A stretch of 64,000 nucleotides of DNA from an uncultured Acetatifactor sp. (GTDB lineage Bacteria > Bacillota > Clostridia > Lachnospirales > Lachnospiraceae): the NCBI GenBank assembly GCA_947631615.1, contig CANRLX010000004.1:1-64000 (forward strand). Direction: 5' to 3'. The position numbers and the translations under genes were made by a program. How positions within the stretch are numbered: position 1 is the first letter of the stretch; the number at the start of each line of letters is the position of its first letter. Below are positions 63,459 through 64,000 of the stretch, piece by piece. Under the pieces are notes generated by a model that saw nothing but the letters and a program-made list of their open reading frames with translations, searched no databases and was not told the DNA's origin.

Positions 63459-63650
63459 TTACGCCTCCTCGATGGCCTTCATCAGCGCGTCGATGTCAAT
63501 CCCGTGCACCGCGGCCGCCTCCTCCAGAGACTCCGCCTGAGATGCGGGGCATCCCAGACAGTGCATTCCGGCATCCAACAGGATGGGAACCACATTGGGG
63601 TTTGCGTTCAGGATCTCTCCGATCGTCATATCCTTGGTTATTCCGCTCAT
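63459..63650 (-). CDS. DUF1858 domain protein
   Basis: A 63-residue soluble protein matching DUF1858 (ScdA_N-like): [63 protein letters not shown]. The CxxC of HCLGCPAS (about residues 31-37) is the hallmark and may bind metal or act in redox chemistry. Function is unknown. The ATG at 63650 has GGAG nine bases upstream and is preferred over an ATG six codons earlier. It has its own promoter, divergent from the presumed pflB gene. Confidence 0.9.
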   Translation of the reverse strand: MSGITKDMTIGEILNANPNVVPILLDAGMHCLGCPASQAESLEEAAAVHGIDIDALMKAIEEA

Positions 63651-63732
63651 TTCGTTTCTCCTTTCCACCTATATGCCACATGCCACGCCCTGTCCCAAAC
63701 GGACAAAACGCCACTCTTTTTCTTACCAGCCT

Positions 63733-63761
63733 AGTATAATACATTCCCGAAAATCTGACAA
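63733..63761 (-). promoter_or_regulatory. Sigma-A promoter of the DUF1858 gene
   Basis: On the complement TTGTCA (63761-63756) and TATACT (63738-63733) are 17 bases apart. The rest of the 63651-63969 gap is AT-rich and holds only this and the divergent promoter at 63872-63900. Confidence 0.75.
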
Positions 63762-63871
63762 GCTATTCTTCCCATAAAATAATTATAAAAAAATTCGTAA
63801 AAATTTTGAAAACTTTTTGTAAACACTTGGAAATACTGTGTTTTGTATAGAAAAAAGTACACGTTTCCACC

Positions 63872-63900
63872 TTGACTCTGAAACCACTTTTACATATAAT
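63872..63900 (+). promoter_or_regulatory. Sigma-A promoter of the gene at the right edge
   Basis: TTGACT (63872-63877) and TATAAT (63895-63900) are 17 bases apart. TAGGAGG and an ATG at 63970 follow. Confidence 0.78.
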
Positions 63901-63969
63901 ATTCTTAAGAATTAGCGGCAGCAAAATCTCACAACTAATTCAAAATTTTAAGTAGGAGGCTATTTCAAA

Positions 63970-64000
63970 ATGAGAGACGAATGGAAAGATTTTGTACCCG
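63970..64000 (+). CDS. Start of a gene, possibly formate C-acetyltransferase (PflB)
   Basis: Only ten codons are present: MRDEWKDFVP. TAGGAGG lies about 10 bases upstream and a good promoter precedes it. The EW-x-x-F pattern resembles the N-terminus of pyruvate formate-lyase (for example EQWxGF), and such an enzyme would fit an anaerobe. Ten residues cannot settle the identity, so I give no gene symbol. Confidence 0.45.
   Translation, partial: MRDEWKDFVP

Noticed and set aside
63221..63739. Phe/Ser/Leu-rich plus-strand proteins in three frames
   Set aside because: They come from the 11-bp pyrimidine repeat lacking stops and continue antisense to the DUF1858 gene.

Overview
The window looks like a chromosomal stretch from a GC-rich, spore-forming, anaerobic Clostridia member, most like a Lachnospiraceae relative. 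This is inferred from gene content: SpoVT, SpoVG, a SpoIIQ-like protein, CwlD- and SleB-type cortex/wall hydrolases, a GlgC/GlgD pair, a flavodiiron protein, a probable pyruvate formate-lyase start, and an F-type ATPase whose c subunit carries the full sodium-binding signature. No rRNA or tRNA gene was seen. Almost everything is core chromosome; one 1.6-kb AT-rich island stands out.

Layout. 1-9442 (all minus): murF (cut by the left edge), ddl, a cellulase-like lipoprotein, an amidohydrolase, a SpoIIQ-like protein behind a forespore-type (sigma-F) promoter, an EF-hand protein, an SseB-domain protein, and a membrane protein overlapping a GT39-type glycosyltransferase. 9464-21732 (minus): an aconitase-superfamily hydratase, an HTH-Uma2 fusion, a solute-binding lipoprotein, glycogen phosphorylase, a type-2 isoleucyl-tRNA synthetase under an Ile T-box, and a wall amidase. 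21917-28563: spoVT (+), then the AT-rich DUF3592/GNAT island between two 21-bp direct repeats at the 3' end of a membrane glycosyltransferase, then pncB and fprA. 28670-36395: a truncated plus-strand membrane-protein gene abutting a 33-codon small ORF whose ribosome-binding site lies in a 14-bp hairpin, then mfd, pth, spoVG, glgD and glgC.

36779-42801 (+): murC, a dense DnaA-box cluster, a dnaD-type and dnaI-type helicase-loader pair, prs, and bioY (with a BirA-type operator) overlapping a DUF1284 gene. 42780-45760 (minus): a large membrane-anchored protein ending in a degenerate C39 peptidase fold, and a small conserved-looking protein. 45852-53135 (minus): the complete ATP synthase operon atpZ-I-B-E-F-H-A-G-D-C. 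53362-61616: DUF402 (+), then (minus) a diguanylate cyclase, a coiled-coil SleB hydrolase, dCMP deaminase, rpiB, a Sua5-type tRNA modification enzyme, cwlD, and a GH18/SH3 wall glycosidase. 61617-62411 has no convincing protein gene but two structured-RNA candidates and a 22-bp perfect palindrome. The window ends with mecA (+), DUF1858 (minus) and the first codons of a likely pflB (+).

Functional themes are peptidoglycan precursor synthesis and wall/spore-cortex remodelling, glycogen storage and use, replication initiation, and sodium-coupled energy conservation. The observations most worth following up are the repeat-bounded island at 22491-24141, the hairpin-masked small ORF at 29168-29315, the DnaA-box array at 38165-38335, and the two RNA candidates at 61758-62274. 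Short tandem repeats with different periods (11, 15, 21 and 29 bp) recur in or next to intergenic gaps.
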